Assembly (NCBI RefSeq): GCF_900583165.1
Contig: NZ_UTKY01000095.1
Coordinates: forward strand, 124,001-188,000
DNA from: Pseudomonas viridiflava
Lineage (GTDB): Bacteria > Pseudomonadota > Gammaproteobacteria > Pseudomonadales > Pseudomonadaceae
Direction of reading: 5' to 3'
Length of the DNA stretch: 64,000 nt
Under the pieces are notes generated by a model. That model saw only the letters and a list, made by a program, of their open reading frames with translations, had not been told where the DNA came from and did no database searches. Every line of letters starts with the position of its first letter. Positions within the stretch are counted from its first letter, which is position 1. Positions 8,729 through 18,981 of this stretch are shown here, one piece after another. The position numbers were made by a program, and so were the translations under genes.

Positions 8729-9065
8729 TGAGACGTTATCCCGCCCCTGCGGGCTTCCATGTGCGGCTTTTGGCCCCGAAATCCGGGACTGGGAGCAATA
8801 GCCGAGTGGCGCGCATTATCCCGGTGCCGTGGGGTTCTAGCAAACTTTGGTAAAGAATTGTTCACGGTAGATTCCAGATACTTGGAAAGATGCGCAGATT
8901 GTCCTTTACCTGAGCCTGGGAGGGATTGTCGGACCGTTCTTTTTAATCTGTCGGTGTTGGACGACAGTTGGCGCGCTGATGTGACCGCAGGTCGATGAAC
9001 GAGGTAGCTAACAGGCGCTTTTGCCCTCTACACTCGGACATTCATTGATACACGGAGGTTTTTCC
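8729..9065. promoter_or_regulatory. Divergent intergenic region between the polyene operon and parA
   Basis: This 337-base gap holds no convincing gene. It must contain the promoters of the minus-strand polyene operon and the plus-strand parA-like gene. A short dyad, CTGTCG at 8948-8953 facing CGACAG at 8962-8967, sits about 100 bases before parA and could be a protein-binding site. I could not assign clear -35/-10 boxes. Confidence 0.4.
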
Positions 9066-9836
9066 ATGCGGCGCGTGGTGTTCAATCAGAAAGGCGGCGT
9101 GGGCAAGTCCAGCATTGCCTGCAACCTGGCGGCGGTCAGCGCCAGCGAAGGCTATCGGACCCTGTTGGTGGACCTCGATGCGCAAGCCAACTCCACCCAA
9201 TACCTCACCGGGTTGACCGGCGACGACATCCCTATGGGGATCGCGGATTTTTTCAAGCAAACCTTGTCTTCCGGGCCGTTTTCGAAGAAGAACAAGGTGG
9301 ATATCTACGAAACGCCGTTCGATAACCTGCACGTGATCACCGCCACTGCGGAACTGGCCGATTTGCAGCCCAAGCTTGAGGCCAAGCACAAGATCAACAA
9401 GCTGCGAAAGTTGCTGGACGAGCTAGCTGAAGACTACGACCGGATCTACCTGGATACCCCGCCGGCACTGAATTTTTATGCGGTATCGGCGTTGATCGCC
9501 GCCGATCGCGTGTTGATCCCTTTCGATTGCGACAGCTTTTCGCGCCAGGCGCTGTATGGCCTGTTGTCTGAAATCGAAGAGCTGAAGGAAGATCACAACG
9601 AAGGCCTCGAAGTGGAAGGCATCGTGGTCAACCAGTTTCAAGCGCGGGCGACGTTGCCGCAGCAGATGCTTGATGAATTGATAGCAGAGGGTTTGCCGGT
9701 ATTGCCGGTGTATCTCGCCAGCTCGGTGCGTATGCGTGAGTCGCATCAAGAGAGCAAGCCGCTGATCCACCTGGACCCCCGGCATAAGCTGACGCAGCAG
9801 TTTGTGGAGTTGCATAACCTGCTGGAAAACGCGTGA
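9066..9836 (+). CDS. ParA/MinD-type ATPase (orphan, chromosomal)
   Basis: A 256-residue deviant Walker-A ATPase: KGGVGKSS at 9-16, then DLDAQANSTQYL and YLDTPPALNF for Walker A' and B. The ATG at 9066 follows a GGAGG ribosome-binding site eight bases upstream; the frame is open further up but without a better signal. These proteins position plasmids, chromosomes or large protein assemblies by ATP-driven binding to DNA. No ParB or partner gene is adjacent, and it is flanked by a divergent operon and a REPIN, so the cargo is unknown. A similar orphan ParA lies near metY in P. aeruginosa as far as I recall. Confidence 0.85.
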   Translation: MRRVVFNQKGGVGKSSIACNLAAVSASEGYRTLLVDLDAQANSTQYLTGLTGDDIPMGIADFFKQTLSSGPFSKKNKVDIYETPFDNLHVITATAELADLQPKLEAKHKINKLRKLLDELAEDYDRIYLDTPPALNFYAVSALIAADRVLIPFDCDSFSRQALYGLLSEIEELKEDHNEGLEVEGIVVNQFQARATLPQQMLDELIAEGLPVLPVYLASSVRMRESHQESKPLIHLDPRHKLTQQFVELHNLLENA

Positions 9837-9858
9837 TCCAAAGCCAAGTACAAATCTA

Positions 9859-9950
9859 ATGTGGGAGGGGGCTTGCCCCCGATAGCGGTTTATCAGCACC
9901 AGATGGGTTGGCTGACACACTGTCATCGGGGGCAAGCCCCCTCCCACATT
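9859..9950. repeat. REPIN
   Basis: Inverted pair of REPs with core GTGGGAGGGGGCTTGCCCCC at the left and its complement at the right, immediately downstream of the parA-like gene. The spacer is about 45 bases. Confidence 0.95.
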
Positions 9951-10124
9951 TGTATTGCATTACACATGGGGAATTTGGATTTGTCCCGCAGAGGCTGTAG
10001 GACAGGTCTGGCAATAGTGCTTGAACCTTGTATCGTTGCCTACAGGTACGCCAGAATCCGCCGGCTTGTGCGTCTGGAGGGGTGTCTCTTAAGGTTCTCG
10101 GGCCGCTGAATTCTCAGTGGTCGG

Positions 10125-10283
10125 GTTTAGTAGCCCCTTCAGACGACAGCATGTGCAAGGCTCCAAAATCTTATGGTAGCTGTGCGCAGGGCACCTTCGG
10201 GTGCGCCGGTTTTTGCTTTCGTTCCCGGTCTACTAACCTGCGTACAGCTGCCGCCCTCGTTTAGTAGCGAATAGGTGGCAGCC
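10125..10283 (+). promoter_or_regulatory. Structured 5' leader with mutually exclusive stems upstream of the small gene at 10303
   Basis: The gap 9951-10302 has no gene but contains dense, conflicting complementarity. Stem A pairs 10175-10189 (GGTAGCTGTGCGCAG) with 10238-10252 (CTGCGTACAGCTGCC). It encloses a UUCG-loop hairpin (10191-10204) that is followed by GCCGGTTTTT, resembling an intrinsic terminator. Stem B pairs 10247-10255 with 10274-10282 and shares bases with stem A, ending 20 bases before the start codon. TTAGTAG at 10127-10133 and again at 10261-10267 can each pair with CTACTAA at 10230-10236. The arrangement looks like a switchable leader (attenuator or riboswitch-like). The ligand, if any, is unknown. 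Confidence 0.5.
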
Positions 10284-10302
10284 CTATCAGAGAACGAAAA
10301 GC

Positions 10303-10518
10303 ATGCTATTCACCGTTACCCCCAACCTCCCCACCGAAACCCTCGTGCTCAACAGCTACGAGACCTTCTCGTCCGTGCGTACCTTATTGCTCAACCTGTC
10401 CAACGACCTCAGCGGCGAACAGCGCGACGTGGCCTTGGCAATCCATCAACTAAGCGAACTGGGCGTCATGCTGGTCGGCCAAATGATGGACCGTGAAACC
10501 CCGCTGCCCTCAAGGTAG
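10303..10518 (+). CDS. Small protein, DUF3077/DUF6124-like (tentative)
   Basis: A 71-residue acidic helical protein (LFTVTPNLPTETLVLNSYET, then LSNDLSGEQRDVALAIHQLS). It resembles the small uncharacterised DUF3077/DUF6124-type proteins that are numerous in fluorescent pseudomonads; the match is by eye only and function is unknown. No signal peptide or membrane segment is visible. The ribosome-binding site is weak (GAGAACG) and lies right after the second leader stem, so translation could depend on leader folding. It is flanked on both sides by REPINs, which leaves it as an isolated unit. Confidence 0.6.
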   Translation: MLFTVTPNLPTETLVLNSYETFSSVRTLLLNLSNDLSGEQRDVALAIHQLSELGVMLVGQMMDRETPLPSR

Positions 10519-10528
10519 CGCGCGGTCA

Positions 10529-10623
10529 AAATGTGGGAGGGGGCTTGCCCCCGATAGCGAAGTGTCAGTACCAGATGGGTTAACTGACCCGCCGAAATCG
10601 GGAGCAAGCCCCCTCCCACATTT
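10529..10623. repeat. REPIN
   Basis: Inverted REP pair with core GTGGGAGGGGGCTTGCCCCC, located between the 3' ends of the small gene (plus) and trxC (minus). Confidence 0.95.
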
Positions 10624-10648
10624 GATCTGTGTTGCTTTCATGAGCGCG

Positions 10649-11083
10649 TTACACGCCCTGGCTACGCAGCCACGCCATCAACTGCGGCAACGGAAACGCT
10701 CCACTCTGGCGCGCCACTTCGCGGCCATTCTTGAACAGAATCAAACTGGGAATCGAGCGAATCCCCAACTGCGCCGACAACTGCTGATTCGCCTCGCTGT
10801 CCAGCTTGGCCAACCGACACTTACCCTCCAACTGCCCAGCGGCCTGCTCAAACACCGGCGCGAACGATTTACACGGCCCACACCACTCGGCCCACACATC
10901 CACCAGCAGCGGCAGGTCGCCCTTGATTTGGCTGGCGTAGTCGCCTTGTTTCAGCTCAAAAGGCTTGCCCAACAAAACCGACTGCTTGCATCGTCCGCAT
11001 TTGGGCGCATCCCCCAGGCGTTCGCCAGGGATGCGGTTCAGGCCGTTGCAATGTGGGCAGGGTATGACGAGAGGTTCATGCAT
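10649..11083 (-). CDS. trxC: Thioredoxin 2 (TrxC)
   Basis: A 144-residue TrxC. The N-terminal zinc site is formed by CPHC (Cys9, Cys12) and CGRC (Cys29, Cys32), and the redox motif WCGPC has Cys68 and Cys71. It reduces protein disulfides, and TrxC homologues are linked to oxidative stress responses; the zinc domain distinguishes it from TrxA. The ATG at 11083 has GGAG nine bases upstream. It is a single gene between a REPIN and the HigBA locus. The cis-Pro of the thioredoxin fold is visible in RSIPSL. Confidence 0.95.
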   Translation of the reverse strand: MHEPLVIPCPHCNGLNRIPGERLGDAPKCGRCKQSVLLGKPFELKQGDYASQIKGDLPLLVDVWAEWCGPCKSFAPVFEQAAGQLEGKCRLAKLDSEANQQLSAQLGIRSIPSLILFKNGREVARQSGAFPLPQLMAWLRSQGV

Positions 11084-11255
11084 GTCGCGGGCTCCAGCGA
11101 AACAAATCAATAAGGTCCAATTTGGAGTCGGACAGAGGTGTTATCAAGGCCCACGGCAGCGTTGCATATGCTCACAGATTTCTCGGCGGCAAGCGCCCAT
11201 GTCTATCTAGGCTGTGAAGGCTTGGATGACCAAGCACCATTGGTCCGTTCCCGGC

Positions 11256-11312
11256 TATAGCAAATTGCGATAGCGGAGTTTCGGGTTTAACCTTCATAGC
11301 AAGATGCGATAA
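11256..11312 (+). promoter_or_regulatory. Paired operator-like repeats upstream of higB
   Basis: Two similar dyads precede the toxin gene: TATAGCAAATTGCGATA at 11256-11272, nearly a perfect palindrome, and CATAGCAAGATGCGATAA at 11295-11312, a less perfect copy. Their centres are about 40 bases apart (close to four helical turns). They probably bind HigA or the HigBA complex for autorepression, as is usual in this toxin-antitoxin family. Confidence 0.65.
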
Positions 11313-11321
11313 GGATGTTGC

Positions 11322-11609
11322 TTGCGAGTGATTAGTGCGAGGCCAATTCGCAATGCCAAGGAAAAATGGCCTCATTCGGCCAGCGCATTGGATGAGTGGT
11401 ATCGAAAAGTCAAAGTCATCAGCCCTGAAGACTTTGCGGCATTGAGAGCGGTATTTCCTGCCGTGGATAAGGTGGGAGAGCTGCATGTGTTCAACGTCGG
11501 AGGCAACAAGCTGCGCCTCATTGCCCTTGTACGCTTTCGGGTGCAGCGTCTCTATATTCGGCACATTCTGGACCACCGTGAATACGACAAGGGAAAATGG
11601 AAGGAGTAA
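11322..11609 (+). CDS. higB: HigB-type toxin (mRNA interferase)
   Basis: A 95-residue RelE/HigB-superfamily toxin (WPHSASALDEWYRKVK; LRLIALVRFRVQRLYIRHILDHREYDKGKW). The C-terminal HILDHREYDKGKW is the characteristic end of the HigB fold with its catalytic His/Asp/Tyr/Lys residues. HigB toxins cleave mRNA on the ribosome. The start is TTG at 11322, chosen because AAGGA lies six bases upstream; no in-frame ATG is available. The antitoxin gene follows after seven bases. Toxin-first order is typical of higBA. Confidence 0.88.
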   Translation: MRVISARPIRNAKEKWPHSASALDEWYRKVKVISPEDFAALRAVFPAVDKVGELHVFNVGGNKLRLIALVRFRVQRLYIRHILDHREYDKGKWKE

Positions 11610-11616
11610 CCGAGAA

Positions 11617-12018
11617 GTGAGTGCATTGATCGAGCAAGTTGCCCAGCATTGGCAATTCGTGTCACCGCTATTACGCAAGCCAAAAACCGAGGCAGATTAC
11701 GATGTGCTAGTAGAGGCACTCGACGAACTGCTGGACATCGTCGGGGAAGATGAAGCTCATCCGCTGATGGGAGTGGTCGACATCATTGGTGACTGGGTCG
11801 AGGCCTATGATTTGGAGCACTGGCCAATGCCTGAGGTGAGCGGGGTCGATGTGCTGCGGTCAATGATGCGAGAGCATGGTTTGACGCAGAGCGATTTGCC
11901 TGGCGTCGGCCCTCAGTCCGTTGTCTCAGAGATCCTTAGCGGAAAACGCCAGCTCAACATTCGGCAGATTCGTTGGCTGGCGGAGTTCTTCAAGGTGCCG
12001 GTGGACATGTTCATTTGA
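11617..12018 (+). CDS. higA: HigA-type antitoxin with Xre helix-turn-helix
   Basis: A 133-residue antitoxin. The N-terminal half is acidic (EADYDVLVEALDELLDIVGEDEAHPL), and the C-terminal half is an Xre-like helix-turn-helix (MMREHGLTQSDLPGVGPQSVVSEILSGKRQLNIRQIRWLAEFF). The GTG start at 11617 has GGAG ten bases upstream and lies just after the higB stop; an open frame upstream runs antisense to nothing useful and overlaps higB. It should neutralise HigB and repress the operon through the dyads at 11256-11312. The length is close to E. coli HigA (138 residues). Confidence 0.87.
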   Translation: MSALIEQVAQHWQFVSPLLRKPKTEADYDVLVEALDELLDIVGEDEAHPLMGVVDIIGDWVEAYDLEHWPMPEVSGVDVLRSMMREHGLTQSDLPGVGPQSVVSEILSGKRQLNIRQIRWLAEFFKVPVDMFI

Positions 12019-12058
12019 TCACGACCAAGGCGGTGGGTGATCTTCTGGATATGTCGCC

Positions 12059-13570
<1,512 letters not shown>

Positions 13571-16500
13571 TTAGTCGAGTTTGCTCGGCGGTGGCTCTGG
13601 CGCGTCGGCGATGTTGCCGGCGGGCGGCTCGGGTGCATCGGGGGTTGGAGCGGGCGGCACGATGGTTTTGCGATCGTCCTCCACCGGCACGAGTTTGTAT
13701 TCCTGTCCGTGCATGTTCTTGAGATACACCTCCATCTGTCGGAACGAGATGTTGATGTGCTGCTTCTTGAACTCACGATTGATGTAGCGGTTGACCTCGT
13801 CGAGCACCGGGTTGCGGTCACCGAGGTCGCGCACGTGCATGCGCAGCTCGTGGTCGAGGGTACTTTCGCCGAAGTTGAGGAAGTACACGTGAGGCTCGGG
13901 TTCTTTGAGCACTCGCGGATTTTCTCGCGCAGCCTTGAGCAGCAGTTCCTTCACAAGATCGAGATCAGAGCCGTAGTCCACACCGAGTTTGAGCGTGACG
14001 CGGGTGATGGTGTCGGTCAGGGACCAGTTGATCAGTTGCCCGGTGATAAACGTCTTGTTCGGGACGATGATGTCCTTGCGATCAAAGTCGGTGATCGTCG
14101 TGGCGCGGATGCGAATCTTGCTCACCGTACCCGACAGGTTACCGATGGTGATGGTGTCGCCAATCCGCACCGGGCGTTCGAACAGAATCATGATGCCGGA
14201 GATAAAGTTGGCGAAGATCTCCTGCATGCCGAAGCCCAACCCCACCGACAGCGCCGCCACCAGCCATTGCAATTTGTCCCAGCTCACGCCGAGGGTAGAC
14301 AAGGTCGAGACAAAACCGACGCCAGCAATCACATACGACAGCAACGTGGTGGTCGCGTAGGCACTGCCTTGGGCCAGGTCCAGCTTGGACAACACCAGTA
14401 CCTCCAGCAAACCGGGCAGGTTGCGCGCCAGGGCGAAGGTAATGCCGATAATGATCAGCGCACCCAGCAAGTCGCCGATGCTGATGGGCACCATGCTGAT
14501 GTTGGCGCCGGTGCCGCTGGTGTATTCGTAGAGGGTGACGTTATCGAGGTAGGAAAATACCGAGATCAAATCCGACCACACCCAGTACAGCGCCGCGATA
14601 AAACCGCCGAGCAAGGCCAGGCGGATCAGGCGCAGGGATTGTTCGTTGACCTTTTCGATGTCCAGGGTCGGCTCTTCGATCACCGCTTCGCCTTCGCCGG
14701 CCTCCTTGGCCGCCTGGCGTTTGGCCAGGGCGCGGGCGTAGGCCAGGCGCCGTGCGGCGACACTTAGCCAGCGTACGAAGGTGGCTTCGATCACCAGCCA
14801 GAACATCAGCAGGTACAGGGTGTTGATCAACCGGTCGCTGAGCTTGAGCGCGGTGTAGTAGTAGCCAAAACACACGGCGATAAACAGTGCGATGGGCAGG
14901 GCCGTAAACAGCAGGCCCACCGCCTTGCGAAACAGCGAGGCTTTTTCGTGGGTCGGGCTGTTGAGCAGCAAGCGGCCCAGCAGCCAGGCCATCAGCGCGT
15001 AGCAGGTCAGCACTACGCCGATGCCCAGCACATCGTCGGCCAACGCCGCCGGCTGCAGCTCGGCAATCGCCACCACGGCCACCAGGGCCAGCACCACCAG
15101 CCCAAGCTTGCGCACCCAGCCTTGCAGGAACTCGACCTGGGGTTTCTCCCAGCGGAAGTGCAACTCGGCCACGCCGCCCGGCGCGAGGATGCGGTAGGCG
15201 GTATAGAACACCATCCACGCCTGGGCGATTTGCAGCAGCGCCGCCCCCAAGTTGGCGTTTTGCCCGCGGGCGTCGATCTGCAACGCATAACCGCACAGCG
15301 CCAAACCCAGCGCCACGGGCATCGCCAGCAGGATATTGATCAGGATCGCCTGGGGCGTGTGCCACTGGCTGTCGCGCTTGAAGTGGCCAATGTCCTGATG
15401 GACCTTGTTCAGGCGTTGGTACAGCGCTTTACGCCGCCACAGCAGGGCACCGATCAACAGCAGCAACGGCAGGAATAGCAGCGGGCGCTGGGTCAGGCCG
15501 TCATACAGTTCGCTGACGCTGGAGGCCCAGGGCAGGGTGGTGACCTGTTTGCTCAGGTGCGCTGGCACGGTCTCCAGCCACTCGGTGTCCAGCGGCTTAT
15601 TGCTGGGGATCCAGAACATCTGCTCGTCCAGCGTGGCGCGCAACGTGGTGGCGGTGCTCAGCAGTTGTTTCTGGTTGAGTTGCAGGGTGATGGATTCATT
15701 GAGCAGCGCGCTCAGTTCACGGCTCAGGCGCTCCAGCAGGTCGCTGCGGGTGATCGCCAGTTCCAGCAGGGTGCGGCGCAGTTGTGGGGTGACGTCTTCG
15801 GGCGATTGGTTCGCCAGCAAGTTATCCACATAGGCGCTGGGAGAGCTGATCAACTCGCGTTGCTGGTTGACCTCGAACTGGTACAGGCGAATGTTAGCGA
15901 TATCATCCGCCAGGTCGCGGTCCACGGTCAGGCGTGGCAAGGCTTGCTTTTGTTTGTAGAGAATCTTGGACAGCAACAGGCTGCCCTTGAGTACGTTGAT
16001 CTGCTCGTCCAGAGCGGAATCGCTCTGGGTCACGGTGTCGAGTTGTTGCTTGGTTTTCAGGTTCTTTTGGGTCAAGTCATTGAGGCGGTCAGTGCTTTTG
16101 AGCAGGTAGTCGGACAGCTTCAGGTTGGCCGCGCTCTCGGTGGCGAGCAGGCTACTGCCGCCGGCTTTTTGCGCTTCGATGGACTGCTGGGTGACCGTCT
16201 GTTGGGACTGGGCCAGGCGTTTCTGGTTGATCAGGGTTTGCAGGTCCTGGATCTCTTGTTCCAGCCGGGCGGTTTTTTCCATCACCAGGTCGTGCTGGCT
16301 GTTGCCCAGGTCTTGCAGCTGGCTATTGCCGGCCAGTTCCTGGCGACGCAGGGGGATCAGCGCGTTGAGCGCGGCGAGTTCGGCATTTAGCTGATTGCGC
16401 TGGTCGCTGCTGAGGGTCTTGCCGTTGTCTTTGCCGGCCTTGAGGATCGAATTGATCTGCAGGATGCGGGTCTGGCTGCTGCTGATTTCGGTCTGGGCGC

Positions 16501-16954
16501 GCTCGGGGCGGGTCTGGGCGGCGATGCTCAGGCTGTTGGCGTCGGCGAGTTCTTTTTGCAGGTCACCCTGCTGGGTGGTGCGCTGCACCAGCAGTTGCTC
16601 AAGTTGCGGCACCGGCAGGGTGGCATAGCGTTGCGCCACCGGGATGATTTTGGTGGCCTTGAGACGGGTCAGTTCGCGCTGGTTGTCGGTGGTTTGGCGC
16701 GGGGCGTCTTCGAGTTGGCGCTTGAGGTCGCCCAGGCGTTGCTCGTAATCCTGCTTGTTGCCCAGATACGTGAGGGTCTGCTGCAGGATGGTCTGCAGCG
16801 CCTTCATGTCGGCGTCGGGCAGCTTGCGGTCGGGCAGCTTGTCCAGGGTTTGCTGGATGGCGTCGGCGCTGGGCGGGTCGGCCGCGTAAACGGTGCCGAC
16901 GCAAAGGGTCAGGCCCAGCAGGGCAGTGGCGAGAAACGTGCGCAGGGTAGGCAT
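13571..16954 (-). CDS. mscK: Mechanosensitive channel of the MscK/MscM (KefA) family
   Basis: A 1127-residue protein, similar in length to E. coli MscK (1120). A signal peptide (MPTLRTFLATALLGLTLCVGTVYA) precedes a long periplasmic coiled-coil domain (about 25-480), then about eight to eleven membrane helices. The MscS core is at the C-terminus, including the pore-lining and beta-domain stretch GLGFGMQEIFANFISGIMIL then ERPVRIGDTI. It releases solutes on hypo-osmotic shock. The ATG at 16954 is chosen because it gives the signal peptide; the open frame further upstream would add a non-hydrophobic leader. The neighbour CvrA-type antiporter also handles ion and turgor balance. The C-terminal tail is Pro-rich. 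Confidence 0.88.
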   Translation of the reverse strand: MPTLRTFLATALLGLTLCVGTVYAADPPSADAIQQTLDKLPDRKLPDADMKALQTILQQTLTYLGNKQDYEQRLGDLKRQLEDAPRQTTDNQRELTRLKATKIIPVAQRYATLPVPQLEQLLVQRTTQQGDLQKELADANSLSIAAQTRPERAQTEISSSQTRILQINSILKAGKDNGKTLSSDQRNQLNAELAALNALIPLRRQELAGNSQLQDLGNSQHDLVMEKTARLEQEIQDLQTLINQKRLAQSQQTVTQQSIEAQKAGGSSLLATESAANLKLSDYLLKSTDRLNDLTQKNLKTKQQLDTVTQSDSALDEQINVLKGSLLLSKILYKQKQALPRLTVDRDLADDIANIRLYQFEVNQQRELISSPSAYVDNLLANQSPEDVTPQLRRTLLELAITRSDLLERLSRELSALLNESITLQLNQKQLLSTATTLRATLDEQMFWIPSNKPLDTEWLETVPAHLSKQVTTLPWASSVSELYDGLTQRPLLFLPLLLLIGALLWRRKALYQRLNKVHQDIGHFKRDSQWHTPQAILINILLAMPVALGLALCGYALQIDARGQNANLGAALLQIAQAWMVFYTAYRILAPGGVAELHFRWEKPQVEFLQGWVRKLGLVVLALVAVVAIAELQPAALADDVLGIGVVLTCYALMAWLLGRLLLNSPTHEKASLFRKAVGLLFTALPIALFIAVCFGYYYTALKLSDRLINTLYLLMFWLVIEATFVRWLSVAARRLAYARALAKRQAAKEAGEGEAVIEEPTLDIEKVNEQSLRLIRLALLGGFIAALYWVWSDLISVFSYLDNVTLYEYTSGTGANISMVPISIGDLLGALIIIGITFALARNLPGLLEVLVLSKLDLAQGSAYATTTLLSYVIAGVGFVSTLSTLGVSWDKLQWLVAALSVGLGFGMQEIFANFISGIMILFERPVRIGDTITIGNLSGTVSKIRIRATTITDFDRKDIIVPNKTFITGQLINWSLTDTITRVTLKLGVDYGSDLDLVKELLLKAARENPRVLKEPEPHVYFLNFGESTLDHELRMHVRDLGDRNPVLDEVNRYINREFKKQHINISFRQMEVYLKNMHGQEYKLVPVEDDRKTIVPPAPTPDAPEPPAGNIADAPEPPPSKLD

Positions 16955-17004
16955 AGAGACCGGTCTTGCAAGGTGAAGAATCGGGGGCGTCGTCGCCCCG
17001 CAGT

Positions 17005-18747
17005 TTAGAGGAAGAGTCCGGGGCCCGGGCGACTTCCTTCGGGGAATCTGACGCCGACTTTGCCGATCTTGTTCCCGTCCATGACCGCGACGGTCCAGAT
17101 GGTGTTGTTCCACTCCACCTGGTCGCCGACGATTGGCGCGCCGCCAACCTTTTGGGTGATGAAGCTGCTCAGTGGCATGTCCGGGTCGATGCCGTCGAGC
17201 TTGAGGCCATACAGGGCTGAAACCGCGCCCAGCCTGGCGTCGCCTTCGAGCACGAAGTCGCCGAAGAATCGCAGGTCCAGGCCGCGTTGCGGGGCCTGGC
17301 TGAACAGCTTGCCCAGGGCCGGGAGGTTGTGTTCATGACCGATCACGCAGAGCAAATCGTCGACTTCCAGAACCGTACTACCCGACGGATGGAGCAGTTG
17401 CTGGCCACGGAACAGAGCCGCGATGCGCGTGCCTTCGGGCATTTTCAGCTCGCGCAGTGCTGCGCCGATACACCATTTTTCGGCGCCCAGGCGGTAGACG
17501 AACAGCTCCCACTCGCTGGTGACGTGTACTTCAAGGGCGGCGCGGGAGATTGGCGCCGGGTCTGGTGGTACGGTCACTTTGAGCAACTTGGCCACCCACG
17601 GCAGGCTCGTGCCCTGCACCAACAGCGAGACCAACACGATAAAGAACGCCAGGTTGAAGTACAGCTGCGCGTGGGGCAGGCCGGCCATCAGCGGGAACAC
17701 CGCCAAAATAATCGGTACTGCACCGCGCAACCCGACCCAGGCAATAAAGGCTTTTTCGCGCCCGTGGAACGCCTTGAACGGCAGCAGGCCGACCATCACC
17801 GACAGAGGCCGCGCAAACAGGATCATCCACAGCGCCAGGCCCAAGGCTGGCAAAGCAATCGGCAGCAAGTCATGGGGCGTGACCAAAAGGCCCAGCACCA
17901 GGAACATGCCGATCTGCGCCAGCCAGGCCATGCCGTCGAGCATATGCAAAATGCCATGACGACTGCGCACCGGGCGATTGCCGATCACCAGGCCACACAG
18001 GTACACGGCGAGGAAGCCGCTACCGTGTAAGGCGTTGGTCACGGCAAATACGAATAGGCCGCCGGCGATCACCAGGATCGGGTACAAGCCGGTGGCCAGG
18101 TTGATGCGGTTGACCATTTGCAGCATCAACCAGCCGCCGCCCAGACCGACTACGCCGCCGATGCCGAATTCGCGCACCAAATGAGTCAACAGGCTCCAGT
18201 GCAAGCCGGTCTGGCCGCTGGCGAGCATGTCGATCAGGGTGACGGTGAGAAACACCGCCATCGGGTCGTTGCTGCCGGATTCGATTTCCAGGGTGGCGGT
18301 CACCCGTTCGTTGAGGCCCTTGCCGCCCAGCAGCGAGAACACCGCTGCAGCGTCGGTCGAGCCGACGATGGCGCCAATCAGCAAGCCCTGGATGATATTG
18401 AGGTCAAACAGCCAGGCTGCCGCCATGCCGGTGAGCCCGGTGGTGATCAGCACCCCCACCGTGGCCAGGGACAACGCCGGCCAGAGCGCCACGCGGAAAC
18501 TCGCCACCCGTGTGCGCAAGCCGCCGTCCAGCAGGATCACCGCCAGTGCGAGGTTGCCCACCAGGTAGGCGGTTGGATAGTTATCAAAGATGATGCCGCC
18601 GCCATCGACGCCGGCCACCATGCCCACGGCCAGGATGATCACCAATATCGGGATACCCAGGCGGGACGAAAGGGAACTCACCAGAATGCTCGCACTCACC
18701 AGCAACGCGCCGATCAAGAACAGGCTGTTGATGGTCGTCGCATTCAA
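17005..18747 (-). CDS. nhaP2: Potassium/proton antiporter, CvrA/NhaP2 family
   Basis: A 580-residue CPA1 antiporter (E. coli NhaP2 is 578). About 12-13 membrane helices span residues 1-400, with the cation-binding ESGSNDP motif in the middle, followed by a cytoplasmic TrkA-C-like and C-terminal regulatory region ([29 protein letters not shown]). The start is a TTG at 18747 preceded by GGAG with seven-base spacing; it begins [16 protein letters not shown], matching the usual N-terminus MDASTINSLF. Upstream ATG codons have no ribosome-binding site. It exports K+ in exchange for protons and limits cytoplasmic cation overload. The gene lies 50 bases before mscK on the same strand. Confidence 0.9.
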   Translation of the reverse strand: MNATTINSLFLIGALLVSASILVSSLSSRLGIPILVIILAVGMVAGVDGGGIIFDNYPTAYLVGNLALAVILLDGGLRTRVASFRVALWPALSLATVGVLITTGLTGMAAAWLFDLNIIQGLLIGAIVGSTDAAAVFSLLGGKGLNERVTATLEIESGSNDPMAVFLTVTLIDMLASGQTGLHWSLLTHLVREFGIGGVVGLGGGWLMLQMVNRINLATGLYPILVIAGGLFVFAVTNALHGSGFLAVYLCGLVIGNRPVRSRHGILHMLDGMAWLAQIGMFLVLGLLVTPHDLLPIALPALGLALWMILFARPLSVMVGLLPFKAFHGREKAFIAWVGLRGAVPIILAVFPLMAGLPHAQLYFNLAFFIVLVSLLVQGTSLPWVAKLLKVTVPPDPAPISRAALEVHVTSEWELFVYRLGAEKWCIGAALRELKMPEGTRIAALFRGQQLLHPSGSTVLEVDDLLCVIGHEHNLPALGKLFSQAPQRGLDLRFFGDFVLEGDARLGAVSALYGLKLDGIDPDMPLSSFITQKVGGAPIVGDQVEWNNTIWTVAVMDGNKIGKVGVRFPEGSRPGPGLFL

Positions 18748-18868
18748 AGGCAGTACTCCATGAGCAAACAAGACGGGGCGCAAACTGACCATGCAGTCTG
18801 CGTGCCAGCGATTCTAACCTGTTGAATTGCTGTGCTGTCAAAAAGCTTTTCAAGACGGGTGCAGATCC

Positions 18869-18962
18869 AAATGTGGGAGGGGGCTTGCCCCCGATAGCGG
18901 TGTATCAGTCAGCACATCTGTTACTGATACACCGCTATCGGGAGCAAGCCCCCTCCCACATG
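18869..18962. repeat. REPIN with extended near-perfect stem
   Basis: Inverted REP pair in which complementarity extends well past the REP cores: GATAGCGGTGTATCAGT on the left is exactly complementary to the right arm, giving a stem of more than 40 base pairs around a short loop. It lies between the antiporter promoter and the chemoreceptor 3' end. Confidence 0.95.
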
Positions 18963-18981
18963 TTTAACCCAGTTGTGTCAG

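Noticed and set aside
9859-10623. CRISPR-like regular repeats
   Set aside because: The repeats are inverted REP pairs with unequal spacing and no conserved direct repeat or cas genes.
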